From contig CAWCDI010000002.1 in NCBI GenBank assembly GCA_963794415.1, positions 372,001 to 436,000 on the forward strand: DNA of 64,000 bases. Reading direction: 5' to 3'. The DNA comes from CAVPTL01 sp963794415. GTDB taxonomy: Bacteria; Actinomycetota; Thermoleophilia; Gaiellales; JAICJC01. The notes under the pieces are model-generated. The model was not told where the DNA came from, searched no databases, and worked only from the letters and a program-made list of their open reading frames with translations. A program made the position numbers and the translations under genes. How positions within the stretch are numbered: the first letter of the stretch is position 1; each line of letters begins with the position of its first letter. Shown here one piece after another: positions 1-7,885 of this stretch.

Positions 1-26
1 GGCGCCTCGGCCGCGGGCCACATCAT
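1..26 (-). CDS. start of a truncated downstream ORF
   Basis: An ATG overlaps the stop of the oxidoreductase gene in an ATGA arrangement and opens a frame that runs off the left edge after about eight codons. Too little is visible to assign it. From the neighbouring nucleotide-sugar genes an aminotransferase or N-acetyltransferase of the same pathway would fit, but that is guesswork. Confidence 0.3.
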
Positions 27-1039
27 GCCTTCACCGACTCCAGGACGATGGTCTCGCCGCCGCGATCGAGCGAGGTCTGCATCGCCTCGAGCACCTCCAC
101 AACGGCCAGTCCCTCATCGACGTTCGCGCGCGGCACCTCGCCGGTGGCGACTGCCTGCAGGAAGTGCGAGCACTCCAGCCGCAGCGGCTCCGCGCGGCTG
201 ATCTCGGGGATGGTGATGTCGCCGGTGTGCGTCGAGATGGTGCCGTCGGGGATCATCACCGCGCCCTTGTCGTACACCGTGACCTTGCGCTCGGGCTCCA
301 TGTCGTCGAACACCGCCATGCGGCTCTCGCCCACGACGGTCATCTTGCGCATCTTGTGGGGGTCGAGCCACGACAGGTGCAGGTGGCCGATCTGGCCCGA
401 CGCGAACTTCACGTAGCCGAACACGACGTCCTCGACGCCGGGCTGCAGGTATGCCTCGCCGCGCGCCCACACCTCCACCGGCTCGCTGTCGATGAGGTGC
501 AGCACCACCGAGATGTCGTGCACGCCCAGCGACCAGAGCACGTTCTCGTGCTCGCGGATGACGCCGAGGTTCACGCGGGTGCCGTAGACGTAGCGCACGT
601 CACCCAGCTCGCCCGAGTCGATCAGCGAGCGCAGCTTCTCGACGCCCGGATGGAACCGCAGCAGGTGGCCGACCATCAGCACGAGCCCCGAGCGGTGCAC
701 CAGGTCGCGCAGCTCTCGCGCCTCCGAGGCCTTCCACGTCATGGGCTTCTCGACCATCACGTGCTTGCCCGCCTCGATCGCCGCGCGGGCCATCTCGTAG
801 TGCTGCGGCACGGGCGTTGCGAGCACCACGGCGTCGAGCGCCGGGTCGTCCAGCAGCAGCTGGAAGTCGTCGGTGAAGGTCGTGCCGGGGTAGGCGGCCG
901 CGTAGGCCTCGCGCCGGCCGGCGTCGGAGTCGCACGCGTAGCGGAGCTCTGCCTGGGGGAGCGAGCCGTAGTTGCGAAGCAGGTTCTTGCCCCATCCGCC
1001 GAGGCCGACCATGCCGACCGAGATGCGATCCGTGCTCAT
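23..1039 (-). CDS. Gfo/Idh/MocA-family nucleotide-sugar oxidoreductase (WlbA/WbpB-like)
   Basis: 338 aa. The N-terminal Rossmann fold has the GLGGWG nucleotide loop (residues 12-17), the family EKP motif is at residues 97-99, and a GVHD segment near 172-175 is in the position of the family's catalytic histidine/aspartate. In this family WlbA/WbpB oxidises UDP-GlcNAcA at C3 on the way to UDP-2,3-diacetamido-uronic acids. The start overlaps the upstream dehydrogenase stop by 4 nt (ATGA), so the two are probably translationally coupled. The family call is firm; the exact substrate is inferred from the adjacent epimerase and 6-dehydrogenase. Other Gfo/Idh/MocA sugar dehydrogenases remain possible. 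Confidence 0.85.
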   Translation of the reverse strand: MSTDRISVGMVGLGGWGKNLLRNYGSLPQAELRYACDSDAGRREAYAAAYPGTTFTDDFQLLLDDPALDAVVLATPVPQHYEMARAAIEAGKHVMVEKPMTWKASEARELRDLVHRSGLVLMVGHLLRFHPGVEKLRSLIDSGELGDVRYVYGTRVNLGVIREHENVLWSLGVHDISVVLHLIDSEPVEVWARGEAYLQPGVEDVVFGYVKFASGQIGHLHLSWLDPHKMRKMTVVGESRMAVFDDMEPERKVTVYDKGAVMIPDGTISTHTGDITIPEISRAEPLRLECSHFLQAVATGEVPRANVDEGLAVVEVLEAMQTSLDRGGETIVLESVKA

Positions 1040-2295
1040 AGCGTCACCACCTTGTCATCGCGCGCCGGGACGGCGTCGCGGAAGTCGATCACCCGCTGTG
1101 ACAGATCGGCCACCCGGGCGTGGTCAACGGCCTTGTGGGCGGTCACCACGCACGCGATGTCGGCGGTCTGCAAGAGCTCGTCGGTGAGCTCGTGCGACTC
1201 GAGGCCGAGCTGCTCGAGGGCAGGCACGTGCGGGTCGTGGTAGATCACGTTTGCGCCGTTCAGCCGCAGCAGCTCGATCAGCTTGAGGGCGGGGGACTCG
1301 CGCACGTCGCCCACGTTGCCCTTGTAGGCGACGCCGATGACGAGCACGGTGGAGCCCGAGACGGCCTTGGACGAGTCGTTGAGCGCCCGCGCGACGCGTT
1401 CGGCGCAGTAGTACGGCATGTGCGTGTTGACCTTGCCGGCGAGCTCGATGAACTCGGTGGGGAAGTCGTACTCGCGCGCCTTCCAGCTGAGGTAGAACGG
1501 GTCGATCGGCAGGCAGTGGCCGCCGAGGCCGGGGCCGGGCTTGAACGGCATGAACCCGTAGGGCTTGGTCGCCGCGGCCTCGACCACCTCCCACACGTTC
1601 AGGCCCATGCGGTCGCAGAGCATCGCGAGCTCGTTCACGAGGGCGATGTTGACCGACCGGAAGATGTTCTCGAGGAGCTTGGTGAGCTCGGCGGCATCGC
1701 ACGAGCTCACGGGCACGAGCGTCTCGACGCACACCGCGTAGAGGTCGAGCGCGAGCCGGGTGCACTCGGGCGTGAGGCCGCCCACGATCTTGGGCGTCGT
1801 GTGGATGGTGAAGTCGGTGCGGCCCGGGTCGATCCGCTCGGGAGACATGGCCAGGTGGAAGTCGTCGCCGGCCGCCAGGCCGCTGGTCTCGAGGATCGGC
1901 CGCAAGATCTCGCGGGTGGTGCCCGGGTAGGTGGTGGACTCGAGGATCACGAGGGTGCCGGGCTTCAGGTGCCGGGCGATCTCCTCGGTCGCGGTGGTGA
2001 CGATGGTGAGGTCGGGCTCACGGTTGGTGGAGAGCGGCGTGGGCAGGCAGATGAGGATCGCCCCGGCGTCGGCGCACGGCGCGTAGCTGGTGGAGGCCCG
2101 AAGCGTGCCGGCGGCGACCAGCCCAGCGAGCGTCTCGGACGGCACGTCCTCGATGTAGGAGCGGCCCGCGGTGATCTCGCCGACCTTGGAGGGGTCGGCG
2201 TCGATGCACGTCACCGGCCGTCCCGCCTCGGCGAAGGCGACGGCCAGCGGGAGGCCCACGTAGCCCGCGCCGATGATGACAATCGCGTCGTTCAT
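1036..2295 (-). CDS. UDP-N-acetylhexosamine 6-dehydrogenase (WecC/WbpA type)
   Basis: 419 aa cytosolic enzyme oxidising the C6 hydroxyl of a UDP-N-acetylamino sugar to the uronic acid with NAD. Seen: GAGYVG dinucleotide loop (residues 9-14), CLPTP near 83-87, SPERIDPG near 151-158, and the GGHC-LPIDP active-site segment with catalytic Cys at about 261, followed by the C-terminal VAYKGNVGDVRESP motif. Length is typical. The ATG at 2295 lies 6 nt after a TAGCAT -10 element (2302-2307 on the minus strand), so the gene may have its own leaderless transcript as well as read-through from wecB. ManNAc versus GlcNAc specificity cannot be read from sequence; the wecB neighbour favours UDP-ManNAc or a WbpA-type role. 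Confidence 0.9.
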   Translation of the reverse strand: MNDAIVIIGAGYVGLPLAVAFAEAGRPVTCIDADPSKVGEITAGRSYIEDVPSETLAGLVAAGTLRASTSYAPCADAGAILICLPTPLSTNREPDLTIVTTATEEIARHLKPGTLVILESTTYPGTTREILRPILETSGLAAGDDFHLAMSPERIDPGRTDFTIHTTPKIVGGLTPECTRLALDLYAVCVETLVPVSSCDAAELTKLLENIFRSVNIALVNELAMLCDRMGLNVWEVVEAAATKPYGFMPFKPGPGLGGHCLPIDPFYLSWKAREYDFPTEFIELAGKVNTHMPYYCAERVARALNDSSKAVSGSTVLVIGVAYKGNVGDVRESPALKLIELLRLNGANVIYHDPHVPALEQLGLESHELTDELLQTADIACVVTAHKAVDHARVADLSQRVIDFRDAVPARDDKVVTL

Positions 2296-2301
2296 GCGCA
2301 G

Positions 2302-2307
2302 ATGCTA
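2302..2307 (-). promoter_or_regulatory. -10 element for the UDP-sugar dehydrogenase gene (leaderless)
   Basis: TAGCAT on the minus strand, 6 nt before the ATG at 2295, which places the expected +1 on the start codon. No convincing -35 is visible. Confidence 0.45.
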
Positions 2308-2317
2308 ACGACGGCCG

Positions 2318-3385
2318 TCACTTGAGCGATTCGATCACCTCTGCGATCCGTCTGGCGGCGTCGCCCTCACCGTAGAGCGGGGGGTGCGCCGCCGGGGGAT
2401 GCATGTCTCGCAGCGCCGCAGCCACCGCCCCCGCGTCGAGCCCCGTGAGCTGGTTCCAGCCGAGCTCGATGGTCTCGACCCACTCGCTGGTGTCGCGCAG
2501 CGTGATGCACGGCACGCTCTGCATGTAGGCCTCCTTCTGCACGCCGCCGGAGTCGGTCAGGCACACCGACGCTGACGCGAGCAGGGCGGTGAAATCGAGG
2601 TACCCGAGCGGCGGCGTGAGCGTGCCCGCGGCCTCGGCTCGCGCGAGCAGCCCTGTGCGCTCGAGCGCGGCGCGGGTGCGCGGGTGCAGCGGGAAGACGA
2701 GCGGCCGGTCGATCGCCTCGAGCACCTCGACGAGCGCCGGCATGGCCTCGTCGGTGGTGTTCGACTGCCGGTGCACGGTCACCAGCGCGTGCCCGCTCTG
2801 CGGAACTCCCAGCTCCGCCTGGATCCGCGAGCGCCGAAGCGCGATGGGCCCGAACGTCAGCGCAGCGTCCACCATGACATCGCCCACCATGTGCACCCCG
2901 CTGGTGATGCCCTCGGCGGCGAGGTTCTCCACGGCGGTCTGGCTGGGGCAGAAGCGCAGATCGGAGACCGTGTCTGCGATCACCCGGTTGATCTCCTCGG
3001 GCATGTCGCGGTCGAATGAGCGAAGGCCCGACTCGATGTGGGCCAGCGGGTAGCGGGCCTTGGCCGCGACCAGGGTGCCGGCGAGCGTGGAGTTGGTGTC
3101 GCCGTAGACCAGCACCAGGTCGGGCTGCTCGGCGGCGAGCACGGGGTCGAGGCTCGCGAGCATCGCGGCGGTCTGCTCGGAGTGGCCGCCCGAGCCGGCG
3201 GCGATCTCGTGATCGGGCGGGCGCAGGCCCAGCTCGTCGAAGAACACCTGCGAGAGCTCGCGGTCGTAGTGCTGGCCGGTGTGCACGAGGACGTGGTCGC
3301 ACACGCCGTCGAGCGCCGCCTGGAGGGGCGCTGCCTTGATGAACTGGGGGCGGTTCCCGACCACCGAGACGACCTTGAACGGCAC
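2318..3385 (-). CDS. wecB: UDP-N-acetylglucosamine 2-epimerase (non-hydrolysing)
   Basis: 355 aa, the normal length. Interconverts UDP-GlcNAc and UDP-ManNAc, feeding the dehydrogenase 22 nt downstream. Recognisable family segments in order: GNRPQFIK at the N-terminus, HTGQHYD, VYGDTNST, HIESGLRS, PEEINR, VTVHRQSNT, PLHPRTR, LTDSGGVQKEA and the C-terminal TLRDTSEW. The start is a GTG at 3385 placed 7 nt after a TAGGCT -10 element lying in the last codons of ccdA, suggesting a leaderless transcript for the sugar operon. Products of this kind usually end up in cell-wall or exopolysaccharides. Confidence 0.94.
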   Translation of the reverse strand: MPFKVVSVVGNRPQFIKAAPLQAALDGVCDHVLVHTGQHYDRELSQVFFDELGLRPPDHEIAAGSGGHSEQTAAMLASLDPVLAAEQPDLVLVYGDTNSTLAGTLVAAKARYPLAHIESGLRSFDRDMPEEINRVIADTVSDLRFCPSQTAVENLAAEGITSGVHMVGDVMVDAALTFGPIALRRSRIQAELGVPQSGHALVTVHRQSNTTDEAMPALVEVLEAIDRPLVFPLHPRTRAALERTGLLARAEAAGTLTPPLGYLDFTALLASASVCLTDSGGVQKEAYMQSVPCITLRDTSEWVETIELGWNQLTGLDAGAVAAALRDMHPPAAHPPLYGEGDAARRIAEVIESLK

Positions 3386-3392
3386 GGGTCGC

Positions 3393-3398
3393 AGCCTA
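3393..3398 (-). promoter_or_regulatory. -10 element for wecB (leaderless)
   Basis: TAGGCT on the minus strand, 7 nt before the GTG start at 3385, embedded in the 3' end of ccdA. Internal promoter of the sugar-nucleotide operon; inferred from spacing only. Confidence 0.45.
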
Positions 3399-4088
3399 CT
3401 GGCCGAGGCGGGCGCTGATCTGCTCCAGCCGGCCGCTTGCCAGCAGGATGCCGGTGAGGATCAGCAGCGCGCCGGCGACGCGGCTGATGGTGCCGAGGTG
3501 CGGCCGAAGCGGCTTTGCGACCTCCAGGAAGGTCGTGAAGAAGAGCCCGGCGGCGATGAGCGGCAGCGCGAGGCCCAGGGAGTAGGCGAAGAGCAGCACG
3601 GCGCCGTCGGTCGCGCGGCCCTGGGCGGCGGCGATCGCGAGGATGCTCGCCAGGGTGGGGCCGATACACGGCGACCAGCCCACGGCGAAGGCGGCGCCGA
3701 CGGCGGCCGCCGCACCGGCAGTGCGGGGCCGCGAGCCCAGCGGCAGCCGCCACTCGCGCTGCAGCAGCAGCGGCCCGCCGACGATCATCAGCACGCCCAT
3801 GGCGATCACCAGCACCCCGCCTGCGATCTCCAGACCGCGCCGGTGATCGACGAACTGCGCACCCACGAGGCCGACGCCGGCGCCCGCGAGGGTGAACACC
3901 GCGGCGAAGCCGAGCGTGAAGGCGATGGTGGCGGTGATCGCGGCCCGCCGGTCGGCGTCTGTGCCGGTGGTCTGGGTGCCGCCGAGAAACGAGAGGTAGC
4001 CCGGGATGAGCGGCAGCACGCAGGGCGATGCGAAGGCCACCACGCCCGCGGCGAAGGCAACCGAGAGGCCGGTCGCCGAGACGTTCAC
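3396..4088 (-). CDS. ccdA: CcdA-type transmembrane thiol reductant transporter
   Basis: 230 aa, about six membrane segments. CcdA/DsbD-beta proteins carry electrons from cytosolic thioredoxin across the membrane to extracytoplasmic thioredoxin-like proteins, for cytochrome c maturation or other disulfide reduction. The two conserved cysteines are present: ASPCVLPLIPGY with Cys 23 in the first helix and GWSPCIGPT with Cys 141 in the fourth. The GTG start at 4088 overlaps the stop of the upstream thioredoxin-like gene (GTGA), the expected partner, so the pair is translationally coupled. Confidence 0.9.
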   Translation of the reverse strand: MNVSATGLSVAFAAGVVAFASPCVLPLIPGYLSFLGGTQTTGTDADRRAAITATIAFTLGFAAVFTLAGAGVGLVGAQFVDHRRGLEIAGGVLVIAMGVLMIVGGPLLLQREWRLPLGSRPRTAGAAAAVGAAFAVGWSPCIGPTLASILAIAAAQGRATDGAVLLFAYSLGLALPLIAAGLFFTTFLEVAKPLRPHLGTISRVAGALLILTGILLASGRLEQISARLGQ

Positions 4089-4631
4089 TCCGAGACCAGC
4101 TTGTTCAGGGCCGCGCGGTACTCGCCGAGCAGTGCTCGCCCTGCACCAGCACCACTTGCCGACCGTGCCTGTCCACGAGCACCATGCTGGGCTTGCCGAT
4201 GATCTTGAACGTGTTCACGAGGCTGTCGCCGGGATCCCAGATGATCGGGAACCGCCAGCCGTGCTTCTGCACGAACGAGCTGCCGGCGGTCTTGCTGGTC
4301 TCGTCGATATCGACGCCGACGAATCGCACCGGCCGTCGTACTCGGCCGCGAGCTCGCGATGGCGCTGGCCTCCTCCTTGCACGGCCGCAGTTGCTCGCGA
4401 AGAAGTCGATTGCCGCGGGTTTTCCTTTCAGCGCGGTCTGGGAGACGCTGGCCGTCGAGGTGGTGCCCGAGAACGCCGGTATCGGCCCGCGCAGCTTCAC
4501 CGGCGCGATCTCCTGTGTATCACCGGGGTATCCATGCCGGCGTCGGCGCTGTGCGACCGTCCCCAGATCACGACGGCGGCGACGATGACGAGGCCGAGGA
4601 GGGCCCATGCGAAGAAGACACGCTGGCGCAT
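4085..4631 (-). pseudogene. TlpA/ResA-like thioredoxin with five apparent 1-nt deletions
   Basis: Reading the minus strand from the ATG at 4631 gives MRQRVFF and one membrane anchor. The frame then breaks five times, each time by one missing base: near 4525-4535, in the CxxC active site near 4388-4392 (intended Cys-Gly-Pro-Cys-Lys), near 4360-4365, near 4328-4335, and near 4128-4136. Between the breaks the protein reads well: DFFASNC, then PCKEEASAIA, then VRFVGVDIDET, then KIIGKPSMVLVDRHG. After the last break the frame ends in ALNKLVSE and a TGA overlapping the ccdA GTG. This is what an intact membrane-anchored thioredoxin partner of CcdA would look like. Clustered deletions in otherwise conserved coding sequence suggest local sequence error, but a young pseudogene is possible. 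A TACCAT -10 lies 6 nt before the ATG. Confidence 0.75.
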
Positions 4632-4661
4632 AGCCAGATGGTACGCCCCTCGCGAAGCCCG

Positions 4662-5714
4662 CTACGTCAGCGGCGGCACCGATTCAAACCTGCGTGCAAT
4701 GGCCGCAACCAGGGCGGCGGTTGCCTCGAGGTCGCCCAGGTCGATGATCTCGTTGGGCGAGTGCATGTACCGGTTTGGCACGCTGATGACCGCGCTCGGC
4801 ACCCCGGCGCGGGTCACCGAGACGGCGTCGGCGTCGGTGGCGGTCGATCCTGTGGCCGCCTCGACCTGGTAGGGGATGCCCTCGGCGATCGCGGCCTCGA
4901 CGGCGAGCTCGGTGAGCGTGGTGTGCACGCCGGCGCCGCGGTTGATCACCGGGCCCTTGCCCAGCCTGATGTCGCCCACGCGGGTCTTCTCGATGCCCGG
5001 ATAGTCGGAGGCGTGGGTCACGTCGACGACGATGGCGGCCGTCGGCGCCAGCCCGTAGGCGGCCGTGAAGGCGCCCGCGAAGCTGGTCTCCTCCTGCACC
5101 GATGCGACGCCGACGAGCGAGGCGGTGCCGGGGCTCTCGGCGTAGAGGCGCACCGACTCTGCGGCCACGAAGGCGCCCGAGCGGTTGTCGACGGCGCGGC
5201 TCACGATGCGCTCGCCCTGGAGCATCGCCGACGGCTGCTCGATCACTGCGAGGTCGCCGATGCCCACGAGCTCGCGGGCTGCGGCACCGTCGGCGGCGCC
5301 GATGTCGATCCACATGTCGGAGAGCTTGTCGCGCTGCTGCTTGTCGTCGGCGTCCATCAGGTGGGGCGGCTTCTTGCCGATCGCGCCGATGACCGGGCCG
5401 TTCTTCGTGAGGACGCGGATGCGCTGGGCTACCAGCACCGACGGCGTCCAGCCGCCCACGGCGGCGAACCAGAGGTACCCGTCGTCGTCGATGTGGACCA
5501 CCACGAGGCCGATCTCATCGACGTGGCCGAAGACCCCAATGACAGGGGTGGCGCCGGGGTTGGCGACGGCAGAGCTCGAGCCCATCGGGTCGGTCGTGAC
5601 CTCGGCGAACTGCTCGGCGTAGCTTCGCCACACGCGGGTGGCGGCCCGCTCGTCGCCGCTCGGTCCGGCGGCGTCGAGGAGGTCGGTGAAGAAGGTCTTG
5701 GAGTCTGTGCGCAT
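4662..5714 (-). CDS. M42-family metallopeptidase (glutamyl aminopeptidase/endoglucanase-type)
   Basis: 350 aa cytosolic di-metal aminopeptidase, usual family length. Metal-binding motifs visible in order: GHVDEIG (His 64, Asp 66), the bridging Asp in RAVDNRSGA, QEETSFAGA supplying the catalytic and metal Glu, VDVTH, and the C-terminal VPNRYMHSPNE with the last metal His. The insert between the first Asp and the second metal site matches the PDZ-like dimerisation domain of the family. The ATG at 5714 is 8 nt after TAGCCT (5723-5728, minus), suggesting a leaderless transcript. Substrate peptides cannot be predicted. Confidence 0.92.
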   Translation of the reverse strand: MRTDSKTFFTDLLDAAGPSGDERAATRVWRSYAEQFAEVTTDPMGSSSAVANPGATPVIGVFGHVDEIGLVVVHIDDDGYLWFAAVGGWTPSVLVAQRIRVLTKNGPVIGAIGKKPPHLMDADDKQQRDKLSDMWIDIGAADGAAARELVGIGDLAVIEQPSAMLQGERIVSRAVDNRSGAFVAAESVRLYAESPGTASLVGVASVQEETSFAGAFTAAYGLAPTAAIVVDVTHASDYPGIEKTRVGDIRLGKGPVINRGAGVHTTLTELAVEAAIAEGIPYQVEAATGSTATDADAVSVTRAGVPSAVISVPNRYMHSPNEIIDLGDLEATAALVAAIARRFESVPPLT

Positions 5715-5722
5715 GGTTGCAG

Positions 5723-5728
5723 AGGCTA
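5723..5728 (-). promoter_or_regulatory. -10 element for the M42 peptidase gene (leaderless)
   Basis: TAGCCT on the minus strand, 8 nt before the ATG at 5714. It is divergent from the tRNA-Lys promoter, whose TACACT -10 is at 5771-5776 on the plus strand. Confidence 0.45.
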
Positions 5729-5786
5729 GCGCGCGGAGGGGTTGCGCGCTGCCGGGCGTGAGGAGTTGGGTACACTCCTTCGCCGC

Positions 5787-5859
5787 GGGCCGTTAGCTCA
5801 GCTGGTAGAGCAGGGGACTCTTAATCCCAAGGTCGTAGGTTCGATCCCTACACGGCCCA
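5787..5859 (+). tRNA. tRNA-Lys (anticodon CTT)
   Basis: A 73-nt cloverleaf. Acceptor arm GGGCCGT pairs with ACGGCCC, discriminator A at 5859; D-arm TAGCTCAGCTGGTAGAGC; anticodon loop CTCTTAA with CTT at 5820-5822; T-arm with GGTTCGATCCC. CCA is not encoded. A plus-strand TACACT -10 at 5771-5776 precedes it. The last 12 nt are overlapped on the other strand by the end of the DUF402 gene. Confidence 0.96.
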
Positions 5860-6501
5860 CTCGCGCGGATCCGCCACCGCCTCGATCCCCGGGATCTCGT
5901 GCTCCACGATGTCCCAGCCGGCCGGTAGCGGCGGCGGGCGCCACCCGGCGGGCGGCCGCCACGTCTCCCAGCCCGTCGGCCAGGGGCGGTCGGCGATCAC
6001 ATGCTCGCCCACCCCGCGCACGCGCAGCGCCTCATCGGGCGTGAAGACGCCGTGTGCCACCAGCTCGGCCAGGTCGTCCTCGTCCTTCCACTCCCACTGC
6101 CCGCCGGGTGCCACCACGACGTCGAGCGCCCAGTCGGAGGTGTCGTAGCCGAGCGCCGTCCGCACCGTCGGCGCCTGCAGGTTGATGTACCAGCGAGTGT
6201 GGTTCCAGCGCTCGTCCCACCACACCTCCACGGTGTAGGGCCGCCCGGGTCGCACCAGGCGCAGGACGTTGGTGTCCTGCCAGATCCAGGGCCCCGCGGG
6301 ATCGCCGCGCAGCCACCGCTCGACCGCCGCCGTCCCGTCGTCGTTTCGCCCCAGCGTGCGGCCCTCGGTGCCGGGGCAGCAGTAGAGCGCGACCCACTCG
6401 CCCTCGAACCCGGCCACGCGGTGCGGGAACGCCCAGCGCACGTGGCGTCGGTAGAGGCCGCGCAGGAGCACCGCGTCGCCGATGTCGGGCCGTCCGTCCA
6501 T
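5848..6501 (-). CDS. DUF402 domain protein
   Basis: 217 aa, no signal peptide or membrane segment. Residues about 85-165 match the DUF402 barrel seen in FomD-like proteins: RPYTVEVWWDERWNHTRWYINLQAP, then YDTSDWALDVVVAP, then EWKDEDDLAELVAHGVFT with the acidic metal-ligand positions. Some members are nucleotide-phosphate hydrolases, but the role here is unknown. The C-terminus is proline/tryptophan rich. Its stop codon falls inside the 3' end of the convergent tRNA-Lys gene. The ATG at 6501 lies 5 nt from a palindromic repeat whose TAATAT could act as a -10. Confidence 0.8.
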   Translation of the reverse strand: MDGRPDIGDAVLLRGLYRRHVRWAFPHRVAGFEGEWVALYCCPGTEGRTLGRNDDGTAAVERWLRGDPAGPWIWQDTNVLRLVRPGRPYTVEVWWDERWNHTRWYINLQAPTVRTALGYDTSDWALDVVVAPGGQWEWKDEDDLAELVAHGVFTPDEALRVRGVGEHVIADRPWPTGWETWRPPAGWRPPPLPAGWDIVEHEIPGIEAVADPREWAV

Positions 6502-6506
6502 GAGAG

Positions 6507-6539
6507 GTGAATATTAAGTGCCAGGCACCGGGTATTCAT
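6507..6539 (-). repeat. GTGCC(A/T)GGCAC palindromic repeat, copy 1
   Basis: Plus-strand GTGAATATTAAGTGCCAGGCACCG followed by GGTATTCAT. The core GTGCC-A-GGCAC is a perfect inverted repeat and the flanks are partly symmetric (GAATA/TATTC). On the minus strand it reads core, then CTTAATATTCAC, and sits immediately upstream of the DUF402 start. It matches copies at 10660 and 46579. Confidence 0.85.
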
Positions 6540-6550
6540 CCGCCTCGACC

Positions 6551-6556
6551 TACACT
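6551..6556 (+). promoter_or_regulatory. candidate -10 element for the aldo/keto reductase gene
   Basis: TACACT on the plus strand, 31 nt before the chosen ATG at 6588. Unlike many neighbours this transcript would have a short leader containing a weak GGATGGA ribosome site. Confidence 0.4.
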
Positions 6557-6587
6557 GCCCCCTCCCGACCGACGGATGGAAACCTGC

Positions 6588-7439
6588 ATGAGTGACGTCC
6601 CTGATCTCACCCTGAACGATGGCACCACGATCCCGCAGCTTGGCTTCGGGGTGTTCCAGATCGATCCCGCCGAGACCGAGCAGGCCGTGATCGGCGCGCT
6701 CGAGGCCGGCTACCGGCACATCGACACCGCCGAGATGTACCGCAACGAGAAGGGCGTGGGCGAGGGCATTCGCGCCGCGGGGGTCGATCGCGCCGACGTG
6801 TACATCACGAGCAAGCTGAACAACGGCTTCCACGAGCCGGACAGGGCTCGCAAGGCCTTCGCCGCCACGCTCGAGGCGCTCGGCTTCGACCACGTCGATC
6901 TCTTCCTCATCCACTGGCCGCTCCCGACGCTCTACGGCGGCGACTACGTCTCGACGTGGAAGACCCTCGAGAGCTTCAAGGCCGACGGCCGCGCGACGTC
7001 GATCGGCGTCTCCAACTTCCAGGTCGCTCACCTCGAGCGGCTCGCTGCCGAGGCCGATGTCGTTCCCGCCGTGAACCAGATCGAGCTGCACCCGTACTTC
7101 CAGAACCGCGAGGTGCGCGAGTACGGCGAGGCCCACGGCATCGTCACCGAGGCCTGGTCGCCCATCGCGCAGGGCGAGGTGCTCGACGATCCGGTCGTGA
7201 CCGAGATCGCCGGCCGCGTCGGCAAGTCGCCCGCCCAGGTCGTCCTGCGGTGGCACATCCAGCGCGGGAGCGTCGTCTTCCCCAAGTCGGTGACGCCTGC
7301 CCGCATCAGGGAGAACTACGCGCTGTTCGACTTCGAGCTCGACGGATCCGACATCGCGAAGATCGACGGGCTCGACAAGGGCGAGGCCGGCCGCCGCGGG
7401 CCCAATCCAGACGAGATGGCGTGGATCCCGCCGGAGTGA
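6588..7439 (+). CDS. aldo/keto reductase (2,5-diketo-D-gluconate reductase-like)
   Basis: 283 aa NADPH-dependent carbonyl reductase with a TIM barrel. The catalytic tetrad is visible: Asp and Tyr in DTAEMYRNE, Lys in ITSKLNN and His in FLIHWPLP. The family signature GVSNFQVAHLERL and the cofactor segment VFPKSVTPARIRENY follow. Start chosen at the ATG at 6588 because MSDVPDLTLNDG gives the usual short N-terminus; an in-frame ATG at 6576 is the alternative. It overlaps the following acetyltransferase by 4 nt. Physiological substrate unknown. Confidence 0.92.
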   Translation: MSDVPDLTLNDGTTIPQLGFGVFQIDPAETEQAVIGALEAGYRHIDTAEMYRNEKGVGEGIRAAGVDRADVYITSKLNNGFHEPDRARKAFAATLEALGFDHVDLFLIHWPLPTLYGGDYVSTWKTLESFKADGRATSIGVSNFQVAHLERLAAEADVVPAVNQIELHPYFQNREVREYGEAHGIVTEAWSPIAQGEVLDDPVVTEIAGRVGKSPAQVVLRWHIQRGSVVFPKSVTPARIRENYALFDFELDGSDIAKIDGLDKGEAGRRGPNPDEMAWIPPE

Positions 7440-7885
7440 GCCGCCCCGTCGTGAGCCTGGCGGAGGTCACCGCCGAGAACTGGCGTGAGATCGCCGCCGT
7501 CGCCCCGCGCGATGATCAGCGCGAGTTCGTGGCGCCCACCGCGGCGTCCTACATGCTGCTCGCCGCCCGCGAGGGCATCTGGACGTCGCTCGGCGTGGTG
7601 GAGGGCGACCGGGTGGTGGGCCACGCCATGTGGGCGGTCGATCCCGGCGACGGCAAGCACTGGGTGGGCGGCGTCATCATCGACGCCCCGGATCAGGGCC
7701 GCGGCCTCGGCCGCGCCGCCATGGAGGCGCTCATCGAGTACCTGCGCGACCGCGCCGACGCCACCACCATCAGGCTCTCCTACGAGCCCGGAAACGCCCC
7801 GGCAGCGGGGCTCTACGGCACGCTCGGATTCGTCCCCACCGGCGAGATGGAGGGCGACGAGCTGGTGGTCGAGCTCACGCTCTAG
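7436..7885 (+). CDS. GNAT-family N-acetyltransferase
   Basis: 149 aa. Begins with a GTG overlapping the reductase stop (GTGA), giving MSRPVVSLAEVTAENWREI; a later GTG at 7451 is possible. Acetyl-CoA motif A is clear: VGGVIIDAPDQGRGLGRAAM, with QGRGLG as the pyrophosphate loop, followed by motif B NAPAAGLYGTLGF. The N-terminal region resembles spermine/spermidine-type acetyltransferases (BltD-like), but the acceptor is not identifiable. The 3' end overlaps the convergent phosphodiesterase by 4 nt. Confidence 0.88.
   Translation: MSRPVVSLAEVTAENWREIAAVAPRDDQREFVAPTAASYMLLAAREGIWTSLGVVEGDRVVGHAMWAVDPGDGKHWVGGVIIDAPDQGRGLGRAAMEALIEYLRDRADATTIRLSYEPGNAPAAGLYGTLGFVPTGEMEGDELVVELTL

Noticed and set aside
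5742..6044. Open frame reading PLAQLVEQGTLNPKVVGSIP across the tRNA
   Set aside because: This is the translated tRNA-Lys gene, a common artefact.
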